Numbered from the stretch's first letter, positions 1-9,824 are shown. The stretch: 64,000 nucleotides of DNA from Saprospirales bacterium GYS_P2D (GCA_009833045.1 WUUP01000008.1:171921-235920), one strand, 5' to 3'. Made by a program: numbers and translations. The notes: generated by a model not told the origin, from the letters alone.

Positions 1-1302
1 AGATGTGAATCCTACAAAGTCAGCAAATAGTACCGAGACTGAGTCATATTTTCTGGCTTTTACTTTTCCTTTTCTTTTTAGTTCTTCAGCTACAGCATGA
101 GGGAGAATATTGAGCAATAGCTCCTCCGATCTTTCTTTCTCTTGGGCTATTATTTGATTAGATCTTTTGATGATACGATTACTCCGGTAGAGCACTATGG
201 CTAATAGACTGAGTAGGCCCAATCCAACAAAAGCCGCTGTGCTATAGGCTTTTTGAGTTTTGCGTTGCTGCTCTACGAGATCGAGTTCTGCTTGCTTTTG
301 CGATACTTCAAATTCTGTTCGCTCATTAGCCAATGCTTCGACCGTCTCTATATTATTGACGCTATCCCGTATAGTGATGTGCTGCCTGTAGTGATAGAAT
401 GCTTTGCTTTCATCATCGCTGGCCTCATATATCTCTGATAGTTTTAGATGAGCCTGACTGATTTCGGACTTGAGTCCATGCTCCTGTGCTAAGTCAAGAC
501 TTCGAAGTGTGACCTTGATAGCTTGAGGAGTGTCCCCATTATGCAGATAGATATCAGCTATATAGGTCAAGAAGACGGAAATAGGATAAAAACTTTGACG
601 GCGTTCGAATATTTCAATGGCTCGATTGAGATGGTCCTCCGCTTGTAGGTGTTTACCCTGCTCGGCGTAGACCATGCCCAGATTGCCCAGATTGAAGGCG
701 GTCCCTTCTTCATTATTGAGTGTCTCAAAAAGGGTCAAGGATTGGGTGAAGTAGTCTCCGGCCTCGCTGATATCGCCATTGCTAAAATGTGCATCACCCA
801 GATTGATCAGTAGGGTAGCAATGGATATGGTATCCTTTACTTTTTCGAGATTAGCGATAGCTCTTTTGTAGTAGGTGAATCCATTGTCAAAATTGCCACT
901 GTTGACATAGGTATCAGCGATCGAACTCTGTAGCTGACCTGCTTCTCGAGACATGTCATTGGCTATAGCCAATTCTAAACCTGGGAAAAATGAACGGAGA
1001 GCTTCTTCAAAATTGGACTGAACCAGATGAGCCTGACCCTGAGACATGGCCCCTAATACTTGATATCGCACATTTTGCTGATGCTGAGCGATGCGCACGA
1101 TCTGCTCGGCGTAGTCGATCACACGGGCGGGATCAGACTCGTAGTAAGATAGGTCGTATAGGACGGGCAGATAGGACGCATCAGAGCTGTCTAATGACTG
1201 CCAAACTGAAAACAAACTATCTGCCTTTGACTGATCTTGTGAGTATATCGGCTGTGCGGAGAGCCATACTGCCAAGATCAAGAATCCTATTTTTTTCGTC
1301 AT
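1..1302 (-). CDS. TPR-containing class III adenylate/guanylate cyclase (3' part cut by window edge)
   Basis: The reverse strand is open from an ATG at 1302 to the window edge (434 codons, no stop). The protein has a signal peptide (about residues 1-22), a long run of TPR-like helical repeats (about 50-330, with pieces such as LGDAHFSNGDISEAGDYF), one membrane segment (about 352-371), and then EELLLNILPHAVAEEL followed by VLFADFVGFT. That last pair marks the linker and first metal-binding strand of class III nucleotide cyclases. The family makes cAMP or cGMP, here probably with a periplasmic TPR sensor and a cytoplasmic catalytic domain. The substrate-specifying residues lie outside the window, so cAMP versus cGMP cannot be decided. 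Confidence 0.85.
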   Translation of the reverse strand, partial: MTKKIGFLILAVWLSAQPIYSQDQSKADSLFSVWQSLDSSDASYLPVLYDLSYYESDPARVIDYAEQIVRIAQHQQNVRYQVLGAMSQGQAHLVQSNFEEALRSFFPGLELAIANDMSREAGQLQSSIADTYVNSGNFDNGFTYYKRAIANLEKVKDTISIATLLINLGDAHFSNGDISEAGDYFTQSLTLFETLNNEEGTAFNLGNLGMVYAEQGKHLQAEDHLNRAIEIFERRQSFYPISVFLTYIADIYLHNGDTPQAIKVTLRSLDLAQEHGLKSEISQAHLKLSEIYEASDDESKAFYHYRQHITIRDSVNNIETVEALANERTEFEVSQKQAELDLVEQQRKTQKAYSTAAFVGLGLLSLLAIVLYRSNRIIKRSNQIIAQEKERSEELLLNILPHAVAEELKRKGKVKARKYDSVSVLFADFVGFTS

Positions 1303-1310
1303 AGGTCGCC

Positions 1311-1700
1311 TTAAGTAGTGCTTCCTTTCATCTTCATCTTCGGATCATCGATATACTGCTGCGGTGCACCATCCAGTTGAAATCCAATATTATAGTTTTC
1401 CATATCGCCTCCGTGAAAACCACTTTTGATAGTACCCGTAGCGGAGCCATCGCTATTGCAGGTCACGGTATTCAGGAAGTCCACGCTTCCGCTCTTAGGA
1501 GCGATGGAGGTGATCTTGCTGACACGACTGCCCGGCTTAATTACCCAGTTGATAGTATCTCCAGAAGTTACTTCTGTAGTGATGTCGTCTTGATTATTGC
1601 CGCCAGTAGCTCCGTCATGCTGTTCAGAGTCCCAGACGTGTAGTTTGTGCTGATTGTCGCCATTTGGATTGTAGTCGACTGTGATTGTGATAGTAGCCAT
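1311..1700 (-). CDS. Small beta-rich hypothetical protein
   Basis: A 129-residue protein if started at the internal ATG at 1700 (MATITITVDYNP); the frame is open to an upstream ATG at 1748, which would add 16 uncharacteristic residues. The A-rich stretch before the inner ATG fits a Bacteroidota start. The sequence is rich in Thr, Asp, Gly and short beta-type segments (DTINWVIKPGSRVSKI), has no signal peptide or membrane segment, and ends in a Lys/Met-rich tail. I do not recognise the family. It lies 8 bp upstream of the cyclase gene in the same direction, so the two are probably cotranscribed. Confidence 0.6.
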   Translation of the reverse strand: MATITITVDYNPNGDNQHKLHVWDSEQHDGATGGNNQDDITTEVTSGDTINWVIKPGSRVSKITSIAPKSGSVDFLNTVTCNSDGSATGTIKSGFHGGDMENYNIGFQLDGAPQQYIDDPKMKMKGSTT

Positions 1701-1852
1701 TTTTTGTTGATTTAAGCTGTTTAGAAATAGGATGTTTTTTTGACTCACTTAAGATAGGTATTCTGATCGACTGAACAGTCGAACTTGTCATTACTTCTTC
1801 AGCATATTGGTATATGCGGATTTGATAGTTGCTCGATAAGGTCAGCTGTGAC

Positions 1853-3052
1853 CTAACCCGCTATGGATATCTCATAAATTTCGAGTCTTTTTTGATCATA
1901 AGCTCCTACTAAGAGATAGTAGCGATTTTTATGCTTTTTGATTGTCATACCATTGTATACTGCATATCCCAGATCGATAGAGCTGATAGGCCGTAGTATG
2001 CCAGCCGGATCCAGTCTGCAGATCTGGATACCCTGATCATCACGAGTGGCTATGAATACGTATTGCTCAGTATCGCTGAGTGAGAGTAGTTCTATTCGGG
2101 TGATGCCTTTGAACCGTAGCTGCTCGTCATCAGTCACAGTACTGTGAGGATTGATGCGTCCGTCGCTGTGGATTTTGAATACATTGATGCCATCTCCGTG
2201 ATAGTCTTTTTCGGCTCCATCTGTACCATAGTGTACGTTGTGGCGATGACCAACGATTAAGTAGCTCGAGCTATCTATGGTCGTAGCAGTGAGGGAGAAA
2301 GTACCATTGAGATAGAGCTCGTCGTCATCGGAGATATGAGAGATATACTCCAGTCGGCCATCCTGAGCAACTCGATAGCTGGTCACACCTCCATCAAAAA
2401 ATGATCCGGTGAAAGCATAGAGCCGCCCAGATCGCTCGAGAGTAGTCATACCTATCATCCCGTGTACATAGTGCAGGCTATCATGTGCTATCGACTGGAC
2501 ATGTTGTAACTTGCCCTTAGGAAGAAGCTCATATACTGACATGCCTCGATCGAGCCCTCCAGCATATATGTATGAATGACCATCTATAGTGAGATGATCT
2601 ATAGTGACTACCTCCCCGATATAGCTACTATCTGTATCATAGGTACTATTGATCAGTAGAAGTGTGCCATTAGCTTGCTGTCGATATACTTCGATAGCGT
2701 CGTTTGCTTTATTGCCCATGATGATATACTCGCTGTCATCTGCAGATACCGATGTCAAGGCTCTGGCACCTCCACGACGATCTGTATGTTTGATCTCTTG
2801 AATCAGCGATAGATGATCCGATGCACTTACCTCGTATACTTGTAGCGTCTGCTGCTCTCCGGCAGCATAGGCATAGAGCTGTCCTTCGTACTCATCAAGG
2901 AGCACTGATACCAGACGTCCAGATAGATCAGTAGTATCCAGACGGATGAGTGAGATATCTCTGGCCGGGATCGTGGTAGACTGACTCTCGCAGCTTAATA
3001 GGAAGATTGTGAGGATCACCAATGAGAATAAGTAATGGTACATTTTGAGCAT
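1853..3052 (-). CDS. Beta-propeller lipoprotein
   Basis: A 399-residue protein with a lipoprotein signal (ILTIFLLSCES, Cys about residue 21), so it is anchored to a membrane after export. The rest is a run of about seven similar beta-strand units with recurring patterns such as YIYAGGLDRGMSVYEL, YLIVGHRHNVHYG and YVFIATRDDQGIQICRL, typical of a seven-bladed propeller of the lactonase/LVIVD type. No catalytic set can be assigned, so an enzymatic role is not claimed. ATG at 3043 (fourth codon) is an equally good start. Confidence 0.7.
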   Translation of the reverse strand: MLKMYHYLFSLVILTIFLLSCESQSTTIPARDISLIRLDTTDLSGRLVSVLLDEYEGQLYAYAAGEQQTLQVYEVSASDHLSLIQEIKHTDRRGGARALTSVSADDSEYIIMGNKANDAIEVYRQQANGTLLLINSTYDTDSSYIGEVVTIDHLTIDGHSYIYAGGLDRGMSVYELLPKGKLQHVQSIAHDSLHYVHGMIGMTTLERSGRLYAFTGSFFDGGVTSYRVAQDGRLEYISHISDDDELYLNGTFSLTATTIDSSSYLIVGHRHNVHYGTDGAEKDYHGDGINVFKIHSDGRINPHSTVTDDEQLRFKGITRIELLSLSDTEQYVFIATRDDQGIQICRLDPAGILRPISSIDLGYAVYNGMTIKKHKNRYYLLVGAYDQKRLEIYEISIAG

Positions 3053-3196
3053 GGGAATATGATTGATGCGAAATGAGATAATGGATTAGTACACTAAATT
3101 ATCAATTAGAATCAGAAGCTTATTTATGTAGATACACATTATGATTATGGATTCAGAGGATCACATTTTTGTCAGATTCAGTATTTTGGCCGGTCG

Positions 3197-4237
3197 ATGA
3201 GTATGACAAAACGCCTATTCTACATTTTTGTGAAAAATCTGTCTCGTTACGGATTGCCTATCTTCTTTAAGCGTCTGCGGATAGAGGGGCTCGATCGACT
3301 CCCAAAGGATAGAGCTTACATCTTAGCTCCTAATCATCAGAATGCCTTTATAGATGCTATGCTCTTAGGATCTTTTGCAGATAGGCCGGTGCATTATCTC
3401 ACAAGATCTGATGTCTTCGGAGATGGGTTTTTTCGTTGGGTACTCAATGCGCTGAATATGTGGCCCGTATATCGCATGCGAGATGGTATCGATCAGCTGG
3501 CTAAAAATGATGAGACCTTTGCTAAGTGCGAGCGACTCCTTCAGAATAAGGGAGCATTATTGATCTTTCCCGAGGCTAATACTCAGAAGCATCACTATCT
3601 CCGCTCACTCTCTAAAGGTACGGCTCGACTGGCTATGCAGACTCAGCTCAAAATGGATGAGGAGCTATATGTGGTGCCTGTAGGGATTAATTACTTTGAT
3701 CATGATCGACCTCGACATCCACTATATCTATCGATAGGGGAGCCTATCGATATCAGTACTTATAGAGCGCAGCATGATGAGCATCCTGCCAGAGCTATAA
3801 ATCAACTCCGCAAGGATATGACTCAGGGCCTTCATGCTGAATTACTCCTCCCTGATAATGGTGAATACTATCCACAGCAAAAAAGTACGATCTCTACACT
3901 CAGATCAGACTGGACATCTGCAGATATAGCGGCCATCCGATCTGGAGATCGAGTAGCAGACTATCCTGCTCCTCGTCGTGATCTATGGTCGATGCTACTT
4001 AGCCTACCTAACCTACCATTACTCTGGTTGATCCGTTATGTCATTAGGACTAAGGTCAAAGATGATCAGTTCGTCCTCTCGCTCAAGTTTGGATTTGGAA
4101 TATTCTTATTTCCTATTTATTGGTTGTTGATCGCTGGTTTGTTGGCTTACTTATTCAGTTGGCAGATAGGAGGCGGAGCTCTTTTAGTGATGATCTCGAC
4201 ATTATTTCTCTACGAGGATTATCGATATCGTAAGTAG
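3197..4237 (+). CDS. Lysophospholipid acyltransferase (PlsC-like)
   Basis: A 346-residue membrane protein of the glycerolipid acyltransferase superfamily, which moves acyl groups from acyl-CoA or acyl-ACP onto lysophospholipids. NHQNAFID (residues 46-53) is the catalytic His/Asp block; the spacing here is HX5D rather than the common HX4D, as in the NHxNxxxD subgroup. FPEA at 124-127 is the second acceptor-binding block. The C-terminal 80 residues contain two hydrophobic segments. It is flanked by a propeller lipoprotein on the other strand and by intergenic repeats. The exact acceptor cannot be told from sequence. Confidence 0.82.
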   Translation: MSMTKRLFYIFVKNLSRYGLPIFFKRLRIEGLDRLPKDRAYILAPNHQNAFIDAMLLGSFADRPVHYLTRSDVFGDGFFRWVLNALNMWPVYRMRDGIDQLAKNDETFAKCERLLQNKGALLIFPEANTQKHHYLRSLSKGTARLAMQTQLKMDEELYVVPVGINYFDHDRPRHPLYLSIGEPIDISTYRAQHDEHPARAINQLRKDMTQGLHAELLLPDNGEYYPQQKSTISTLRSDWTSADIAAIRSGDRVADYPAPRRDLWSMLLSLPNLPLLWLIRYVIRTKVKDDQFVLSLKFGFGIFLFPIYWLLIAGLLAYLFSWQIGGGALLVMISTLFLYEDYRYRK

Positions 4238-4649
4238 TTGAGAGTTAGGATTCTTGCTGTTTCCTTTATCTTCCTGTCATCTCGACCATCGGGAGAGATA
4301 CTTTGATACCAAAGGTAGGTCTCAAGCTACTGATTATCATTCGTATTAGAGTATCTGGGAGCTTGTGTTATCAGCCCTGAAGCCCATAGCCTTCTTCTTC
4401 CAAAGTCACAGTATTTCTCCTTCCTGTGTCAGTCGAAAAGACAGTTGTTTTAGACTATTCTGTTTTCTTTCCTTGTTATCTCGACGATAGGAGAGATACT
4501 TTGACGTCGGGGGTAGGTGTCAAGCTATAGATCACCAAAATTGCAGAGCATCCACCAGCTCATGTTATCAGCCCAAAAGCCCATAGCCTTCTTCTTCCAA
4601 AATCAGAATGCTTCTCCTTCCTGCGTAAGTCAAAAAGACAAGTAGTATT
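4238..4649. repeat. Imperfect tandem duplication of an intergenic element
   Basis: No gene is visible between the acyltransferase and the nuclease. The space is filled by two related units of about 190 bp (roughly 4261-4453 and 4465-4649), offset by 197-209 bp. Shared blocks, in order, are CTCGACnATnGGnAGAGATA, GGTAGGTnTCAAGCTA, GTTATCAGCCC, GCCCATAGCCTTCTTCTTCC and CTCCTTCCTG. The first block is a short inverted repeat (TCTCgac...gGAGAGA) resembling the dispersed intergenic elements common in Bacteroidota. A relative with CTCGACCATCG-like core lies at about 20015-20045. Confidence 0.75.
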
Positions 4650-5681
4650 TTATTCCACACCAATATCACTGATCTCAGCGTCAGGGGCGCTCGGTGCTGA
4701 TGGACCGGCTAAATCCTCAGACCTAACCGATGATAGCTCAAAAGTCGCTCTCCATCCGATGTGGTCAGATACAGAGTGGGCCCCCTTGAGTACGGTCTGT
4801 TGGGTTGTGCAGCTGAGAGTGGTGGATGTGGGCATACGGTGCATGCAGTAATCGAGTTTTTGGCGACCATTGTTGGTGCCGCAGTAGTGATTAGCTGAGA
4901 TGTCGACGGTATAATAGTCGTCCTGCATGTGCTGCACTGGATCAGTAAAACCCATGGTCTCTGTGATAAAACTGTAAACCGTAGATATTGGCTTATCAGT
5001 AGCTTTTGATACTTCTGGGTGACGGACATTGAGATCACCAAGTAGGAATACGGACTCATAGCTGAGCTGAGGGATGGACTGTAGTATGCTATCCATATGC
5101 TGTATCTGTATCATGCGATGACGCTCATCAGCCTCCTCGAGACCGGCATAGAGATGAGTATTGACGATATGCATAGTGCCTTCTGGTCCGTCTACAGTAG
5201 TCAGTAAGAATCCCTTCTCGCCGATGCGCTCTTCTATGCGCATCTCAGAGTAGATAGGGTATGGATAGAATGTCTCCTCAAGGATAGGGTATTTGCTGAA
5301 GGTCACGAGTCCGCCATGACAGTCTTTGACTACTGGTCCGACGATGCTACTATTGCAGTAGTAGTCACTCGCAGAGTAGTAGTGCTCGGATAGTGCAGGC
5401 ATGAGTCGCTTTCTGAATTTTTTGGCGAAAGCCTCTTGAATACATAGTATATCTGCATCCTGAGCGATCAGCTCTGCGGGTATCCGCTTATAGCGATTGA
5501 TCTGATCCGTCTTAGGTAGCCATACGGGCAGGGCCCATGCGTTGAAGCTCAACATGTGGATGCCATCTATGTTAGGCTCTGGTGCTGTGTGAGAGGGCTC
5601 TCGATCAGATGCTTGAAATGATACCACTGTATGTAACAAAATCGTAATCAAAATACTCTTAGTGACGATCGATAAGTTCAT
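4650..5681 (-). CDS. Secreted endonuclease/exonuclease/phosphatase-family phosphodiesterase (sphingomyelinase-like)
   Basis: 343 residues from the ATG at 5681, which places the hydrophobic signal peptide at the N-terminus; an upstream ATG at 5708 would prefix charged residues. The EEP fold motifs are all present: LSFNAWALP (Asn), DADILCIQEAF (catalytic Glu), LLGDLNVRH (Asp/Asn) and a terminal SDHIGW (Asp-His pair). Secreted EEP proteins with this arrangement include bacterial neutral sphingomyelinases and related phosphodiesterases. The substrate is inferred only at family level. The acidic tail after the catalytic domain is unusual and of unknown role. Confidence 0.78.
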   Translation of the reverse strand: MNLSIVTKSILITILLHTVVSFQASDREPSHTAPEPNIDGIHMLSFNAWALPVWLPKTDQINRYKRIPAELIAQDADILCIQEAFAKKFRKRLMPALSEHYYSASDYYCNSSIVGPVVKDCHGGLVTFSKYPILEETFYPYPIYSEMRIEERIGEKGFLLTTVDGPEGTMHIVNTHLYAGLEEADERHRMIQIQHMDSILQSIPQLSYESVFLLGDLNVRHPEVSKATDKPISTVYSFITETMGFTDPVQHMQDDYYTVDISANHYCGTNNGRQKLDYCMHRMPTSTTLSCTTQQTVLKGAHSVSDHIGWRATFELSSVRSEDLAGPSAPSAPDAEISDIGVE

Positions 5682-6003
5682 GCTCGTTTTGCGTTTTTCT
5701 TTGAGCACAAGAAAGAGCAGCAGTATTAAGCTGTAATGAGTAAAGGATTAAGAGATGCTTAAAGAAAGAGCACTATTATTAAGCGTAAATGAGTGTTTAG
5801 GTGTAAAGCGTAATTTCTTATTAATCAAAAGTTTAGATAATGATAACATGTTAAGGAATTCTCAAAATGGATTGTATGAACTTGTTAACATTGTCTTCAT
5901 TCGTTTAAAAAATACTTAATGTTTATTTGACAATAGCATAGCGCTAATAACTATGCATATGCTTAATGAAAAGGGCATATTTGCAAAATTGAAAACCGCT
6001 GTA

Positions 6004-7179
6004 ATGGAGAAGATAAGAGTCGCATTTTTCGCTGAGGTCTTGATCAGAGAGTATGATGGATCTACACGTACTAATTTCGAAATCATAGATCGCATTGATA
6101 CTGAGCGATTTGAGTTTTTATTCTTTTGCGGTGTGCCACCAGAGCACTCGATTGGACATGAGGTATTTCATGTGCCAGCCCTGACGATTCCATTCAATAA
6201 GGATTACAAGATGGCTTCGATGTATCGGATGGGACCGAGGATCGTGAGTCGCTTAGAGCGTTTTGATCCTCATCTGATACATGTAGCTACGCCGTCACCT
6301 TTGGGTTATTTTGCGCTGAAGTATGGGCTTAAGCGAGATCTGCCAGTGACGACTATATATCATACGCATTTCATCTCCTACGTCAAGTACTACACTAAGA
6401 ATGCGCCGATCGTGACCTCTGCGCTCGAGACAGCAGTGATCGAGCACAATAAGTCATTCTATAATAGATGTAGTCGAGTATATGTCCCTACCGATGCGAT
6501 GGCGGAGGACCTCGAGGATGTAGGATTTGATCGTAGTCTCATGGCGCTATGGCCGAGAGGTATTAAGCTGGATGTATTTTCACCTGATAAGCGGGATGAG
6601 GCCTATATTCAGTCCCTTACGGGAAATAAGAAGAAAAATATACTATTTGCCAGTAGGCTCGTATGGGAAAAAAATCTTGATACATTAGCTGATATATATA
6701 AGCAGATAGAAGATCAAAATCTCCCGTACAATCTGGTCATAGCAGGAAGTGGTGTCGCTGAAGAAGAGCTTCGACGAATCATGCCTAAAGCAGTTTTTAC
6801 AGGTCATGTCAATCATCAGCAGCTATCAGTGCTCTATGCATCAGCAGATTATTTTCTTTTCACTTCAGTGACCGAGACCTTTGGTAATGTCATCACCGAA
6901 GCGATGGCGAGTGGAGTCCCTACCATCATAGCTGACGGAGGTGGCTCTCGTAGCCTCGTGAAAGAAGGCATCAATGGCTACCTCTGCAAACCCAATGAAG
7001 CAAGTGACTACCTGCACAAGATTCAGCTACTCGAGGATCATCCAGAGTTCAGAGAGCTCATGATCAAGCAGGCCCTCACAGATGTCCGAAAGCTCTCATG
7101 GGATAGCTTAGTACATGGATTATTTGCTGACTACGAGGAGCTATCAACTGTCACAAGCACTGCCCGGGTGCATTCTTAA
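6004..7179 (+). CDS. GT4-family glycosyltransferase
   Basis: GT-B fold retaining glycosyltransferase of about 391 residues. The start at 6004 (MEKIRVAFFAEV) fits the usual first beta strand of the family; the frame is open to an ATG at 5953, which would add 17 residues. The nucleotide-sugar site is seen as VTETFGNVITEAMASGVP (EX7E motif) and a preceding KNILFASRLVWEKN. The N-terminal domain resembles membrane-lipid mannosyl/glucosyltransferases of the MgtA kind. It begins a probable three-gene operon with a flippase-like protein and a second GT4 enzyme (gaps of 54 and 15 bp), suggesting glycolipid synthesis. Confidence 0.82.
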   Translation: MEKIRVAFFAEVLIREYDGSTRTNFEIIDRIDTERFEFLFFCGVPPEHSIGHEVFHVPALTIPFNKDYKMASMYRMGPRIVSRLERFDPHLIHVATPSPLGYFALKYGLKRDLPVTTIYHTHFISYVKYYTKNAPIVTSALETAVIEHNKSFYNRCSRVYVPTDAMAEDLEDVGFDRSLMALWPRGIKLDVFSPDKRDEAYIQSLTGNKKKNILFASRLVWEKNLDTLADIYKQIEDQNLPYNLVIAGSGVAEEELRRIMPKAVFTGHVNHQQLSVLYASADYFLFTSVTETFGNVITEAMASGVPTIIADGGGSRSLVKEGINGYLCKPNEASDYLHKIQLLEDHPEFRELMIKQALTDVRKLSWDSLVHGLFADYEELSTVTSTARVHS

Positions 7180-7233
7180 TTATTGTATTTTTGCTATCAT
7201 TTTTGCCCTTAGACGCATTAGCCCAGTAGGATA

Positions 7234-8250
7234 TTGAGATATAGTCAACCGCATACTAGAGTCATCATCAAATGGATCATCGTAGCAGTGATCTTGGTAG
7301 GATTAGTAGCTTTTTTGCGGCAGACGGATCTCGATCAGGTAGGCTACTATCTGAAGGCCATGGGCTGGAATTACCTTTACATCATCTTGATCACTTTCGT
7401 GGCGATGCTCATGGGGACGATCGCATGGCGATATACATTTGAGGAGGAGACGATTCACGGTGTATCATTTTTACGTCTATTTACGATCCGATTAGTCGGA
7501 GAAAATATTGGACTGATCAATCCCTCTAATGTCATCGGCGGTGATACCTTCAAAGGATATCTGCTGTCCAAAGAAGGCATAGCTGTGCATCAGAGTGTCT
7601 CTTCTTTAGTATTGGCTCGAGTAATGATGATGGTTACGCAGATCATGACTTTCATCATAGCAGGGGTGATCTTTGCCTTTTTTGTGCGAGGGTCGGTGGA
7701 ACTGCAGTGGGTATTAGGTGCATCTATTAGCCTGCTGGTAGTCATCGCTATTATAGTATTTGTAGCGATGCGATTTGGCTTAGTCAATGTGGGAGTTCAC
7801 AAGCGACTACAGCGTTGGGGGATGTCGGGACTTCAGTATCAGCTGAAGAAGATCTACGTGCAGCTCCGATCATTTTATAGAGATCACCGCAGGAGATTTT
7901 ATATAGCTGGATTGTTCAATATGCTCAATTGGGTCATCGGATCATTAGAGTTCTGGTTGATATTTTACTTTTTATCCTCGCAGATTACGATGCTCGATGC
8001 GCTATTAGTTGATCAGGGAGTTTTAGTGTTGAAGAGCTTCGGAGCATTCATTCCTGGACAGCTGGGCGTCGAAGAATTTGCTAACAAGATCATGCTATCT
8101 ATAGTCGGAGTAAAAACGGCTGGGCTGTGGGTCGCAGCGTCGATCTTGAGGCGATCACGACAGGTGTTTTGGATATTAGTCAGTGGAGCGCTCTATGCGA
8201 TGGAGATGCAATGGGGCAAAGGGAGATCAGTGGTGACAGCCACATCATAA
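7234..8250 (+). CDS. UPF0104 / lysylphosphatidylglycerol synthase-type flippase domain membrane protein
   Basis: A 338-residue integral membrane protein with about eight hydrophobic segments, matching the flippase-like transmembrane domain family (UPF0104, the membrane half of MprF). Helpful segments are GLINPSNVIGGDTFKGYLL, typical of the first conserved loop, and FIPGQLGVEEFANKIM near the C-terminus. It starts with TTG; no upstream ATG is available. Lying between two GT4 glycosyltransferase genes, it is likely to move or organise the lipid they glycosylate, which is inference from context. Confidence 0.8.
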   Translation: MRYSQPHTRVIIKWIIVAVILVGLVAFLRQTDLDQVGYYLKAMGWNYLYIILITFVAMLMGTIAWRYTFEEETIHGVSFLRLFTIRLVGENIGLINPSNVIGGDTFKGYLLSKEGIAVHQSVSSLVLARVMMMVTQIMTFIIAGVIFAFFVRGSVELQWVLGASISLLVVIAIIVFVAMRFGLVNVGVHKRLQRWGMSGLQYQLKKIYVQLRSFYRDHRRRFYIAGLFNMLNWVIGSLEFWLIFYFLSSQITMLDALLVDQGVLVLKSFGAFIPGQLGVEEFANKIMLSIVGVKTAGLWVAASILRRSRQVFWILVSGALYAMEMQWGKGRSVVTATS

Positions 8251-8265
8251 GGACAGTAGCATATT

Positions 8266-9453
8266 ATGGAAGTATTATTCATCAGTCATAAATATCCTCC
8301 GAGCATAGGAGGCATGCAAAAACAATCCTACGAGCTCATACGTGGATACGAGGAGCATGGTATAGCTCACAAAATCACTATAGCTCCAGATGAAAATAAA
8401 GTGGCTTTTTTTGCCAAGCTACGCCGACGGGTCAATCAGCTTTTGCGACTGCATCCCACTATTGACCTCATCCATTGTAATGACGGAGTGTGTGGTTTTT
8501 TTGGTCAGCGTTTGTTGGGAGATTTGGGGATACCCATGTTTGTGACCTATCATGGTCTGGATCTACTATGGCCCAATAGCTACTACCAGAAGTGGCTCGC
8601 AGAAGGTGGCCTGAAGAAATTCGCTGGTATCATCTGCGTCAGTGACTACACCGCCGACGAAGCGATTAGGCGAGGAGCCCATCCGTCGACAGTCAGAGCC
8701 GTGCTAAATGGTGTCGACGAACCCATCTGGGATAAAACCAAAGTCCGCCCTGCTCTCATAGATAAAATATCATCGCTCCGATCCAATAAAAAGCGTCTTC
8801 TCATGTCTATTGGACGACCTGTCAAGCGAAAGGGCTTTACATGGTTTGTCAAAGAAGTGCTACCAATGCTACCGGACGATATCTACTATCTGATCGTAGG
8901 ACCTCGGGCAGAGAGGTCTGCATTATCGAAAGCTTTCAGAAGGCTGGCTCCAAAATCATTTTTGAAGCAAGTAGACTTGTTCTTGGGATCAAATTCTGAT
9001 CAAAATCATTTAGAATACATGACTGATGAGGAGGTCGGTCGACGATTTGAGTGGCTATCGGATCTCAACTATCATGAGCTACAGTATGTACTATCTCAGA
9101 TAGATCTGTCTATCATGCCCAATATCGATGTGGATGGTGACGCTGAGGGATTTGGATTAGTATCGCTCGAGGCGAATATGCATGAGAAATACGTCATCGC
9201 AGCCGATATACATGGTGTGCCGAGTGCCGTACATGATACTGAAAATGGGATACTGATAGAGTCTGAGAATAAAAATGAATGGCGAGAAGAGATCATGAAA
9301 TTCTTAATGAAATCTACTGAAGAGCAGTGTGAAATAGGTAAAAAAGCTAAGCTCTATGTCAATGAGACTTTCTCATGGGAGCGTATGGCTGCCGAATATC
9401 ACGAGGCATTCATAGAGATGCTGGACTACGCCTCGATTAATCGAACTGTCTGA
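8266..9453 (+). CDS. GT4-family glycosyltransferase
   Basis: 395 residues, GT-B fold. The N-terminus SHKYPPSIGGMQKQSYEL is the classic acceptor-domain start of GT4 enzymes, and VTYHGLD and VLNGVDEPIW follow. The C-terminal donor domain has LMSIGRPVKRKGF and GFGLVSLEANM (the EX7E region, here with a shortened second Glu context). It starts 15 bp after the flippase-like gene, so it is the last gene of that operon. Its end overlaps the convergent BLUF gene by 28 bp. Donor and acceptor sugars are unknown. Confidence 0.82.
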   Translation: MEVLFISHKYPPSIGGMQKQSYELIRGYEEHGIAHKITIAPDENKVAFFAKLRRRVNQLLRLHPTIDLIHCNDGVCGFFGQRLLGDLGIPMFVTYHGLDLLWPNSYYQKWLAEGGLKKFAGIICVSDYTADEAIRRGAHPSTVRAVLNGVDEPIWDKTKVRPALIDKISSLRSNKKRLLMSIGRPVKRKGFTWFVKEVLPMLPDDIYYLIVGPRAERSALSKAFRRLAPKSFLKQVDLFLGSNSDQNHLEYMTDEEVGRRFEWLSDLNYHELQYVLSQIDLSIMPNIDVDGDAEGFGLVSLEANMHEKYVIAADIHGVPSAVHDTENGILIESENKNEWREEIMKFLMKSTEEQCEIGKKAKLYVNETFSWERMAAEYHEAFIEMLDYASINRTV

Positions 9454-9824
9454 GTTCTAATGGCATCCAGATCATCTTGATCGAGCGATTCAGATTTGAT
9501 TAGCTTTTTTAACTCTTCTGGAGTATCTGCGGCAAATGCCATTCCCCAATTGTCAAAAAGTCTAAAGCGTGTAGATTCGGATATCAGATCTACACCCTCA
9601 TGCCGATGGTCGTCTTTTATTTTGTTGAATAGTGATTTTACTTTTTTCTCGGTACCCTCGAGGATCTGAAAGAAGCACCTGTCACAGATTAGCAGACATC
9701 CTGTGATACCACTGGCAGCATTATTGAGTATGCTTTTAGTCATCAGGTCAGAGATCGCATCACGATCCATGTCCTCCGAGATATGAGAGCGGTATATTAT
9801 TTCATAGACTGTATCAGACATCAT
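9426..9824 (-). CDS. BLUF-domain blue-light photoreceptor
   Basis: A 132-residue stand-alone BLUF (FAD-binding blue light sensing) protein. Tyr11 (YEIIYRS), Asn34/35 in NNAASGITG, Gln53 in CFFQILEG, and Trp93 with Met95 in NWGMAF correspond to the photocycle residues known from AppA/PixD-type BLUF domains. There is no fused effector domain, so signalling must go through a partner. The C-terminal 35 residues are charged and helical. The gene is followed on the same strand by an NTF2-like and a PhzF-like gene upstream, but I see no evident partner. Confidence 0.88.
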   Translation of the reverse strand: MMSDTVYEIIYRSHISEDMDRDAISDLMTKSILNNAASGITGCLLICDRCFFQILEGTEKKVKSLFNKIKDDHRHEGVDLISESTRFRLFDNWGMAFAADTPEELKKLIKSESLDQDDLDAIRTQTVRLIEA

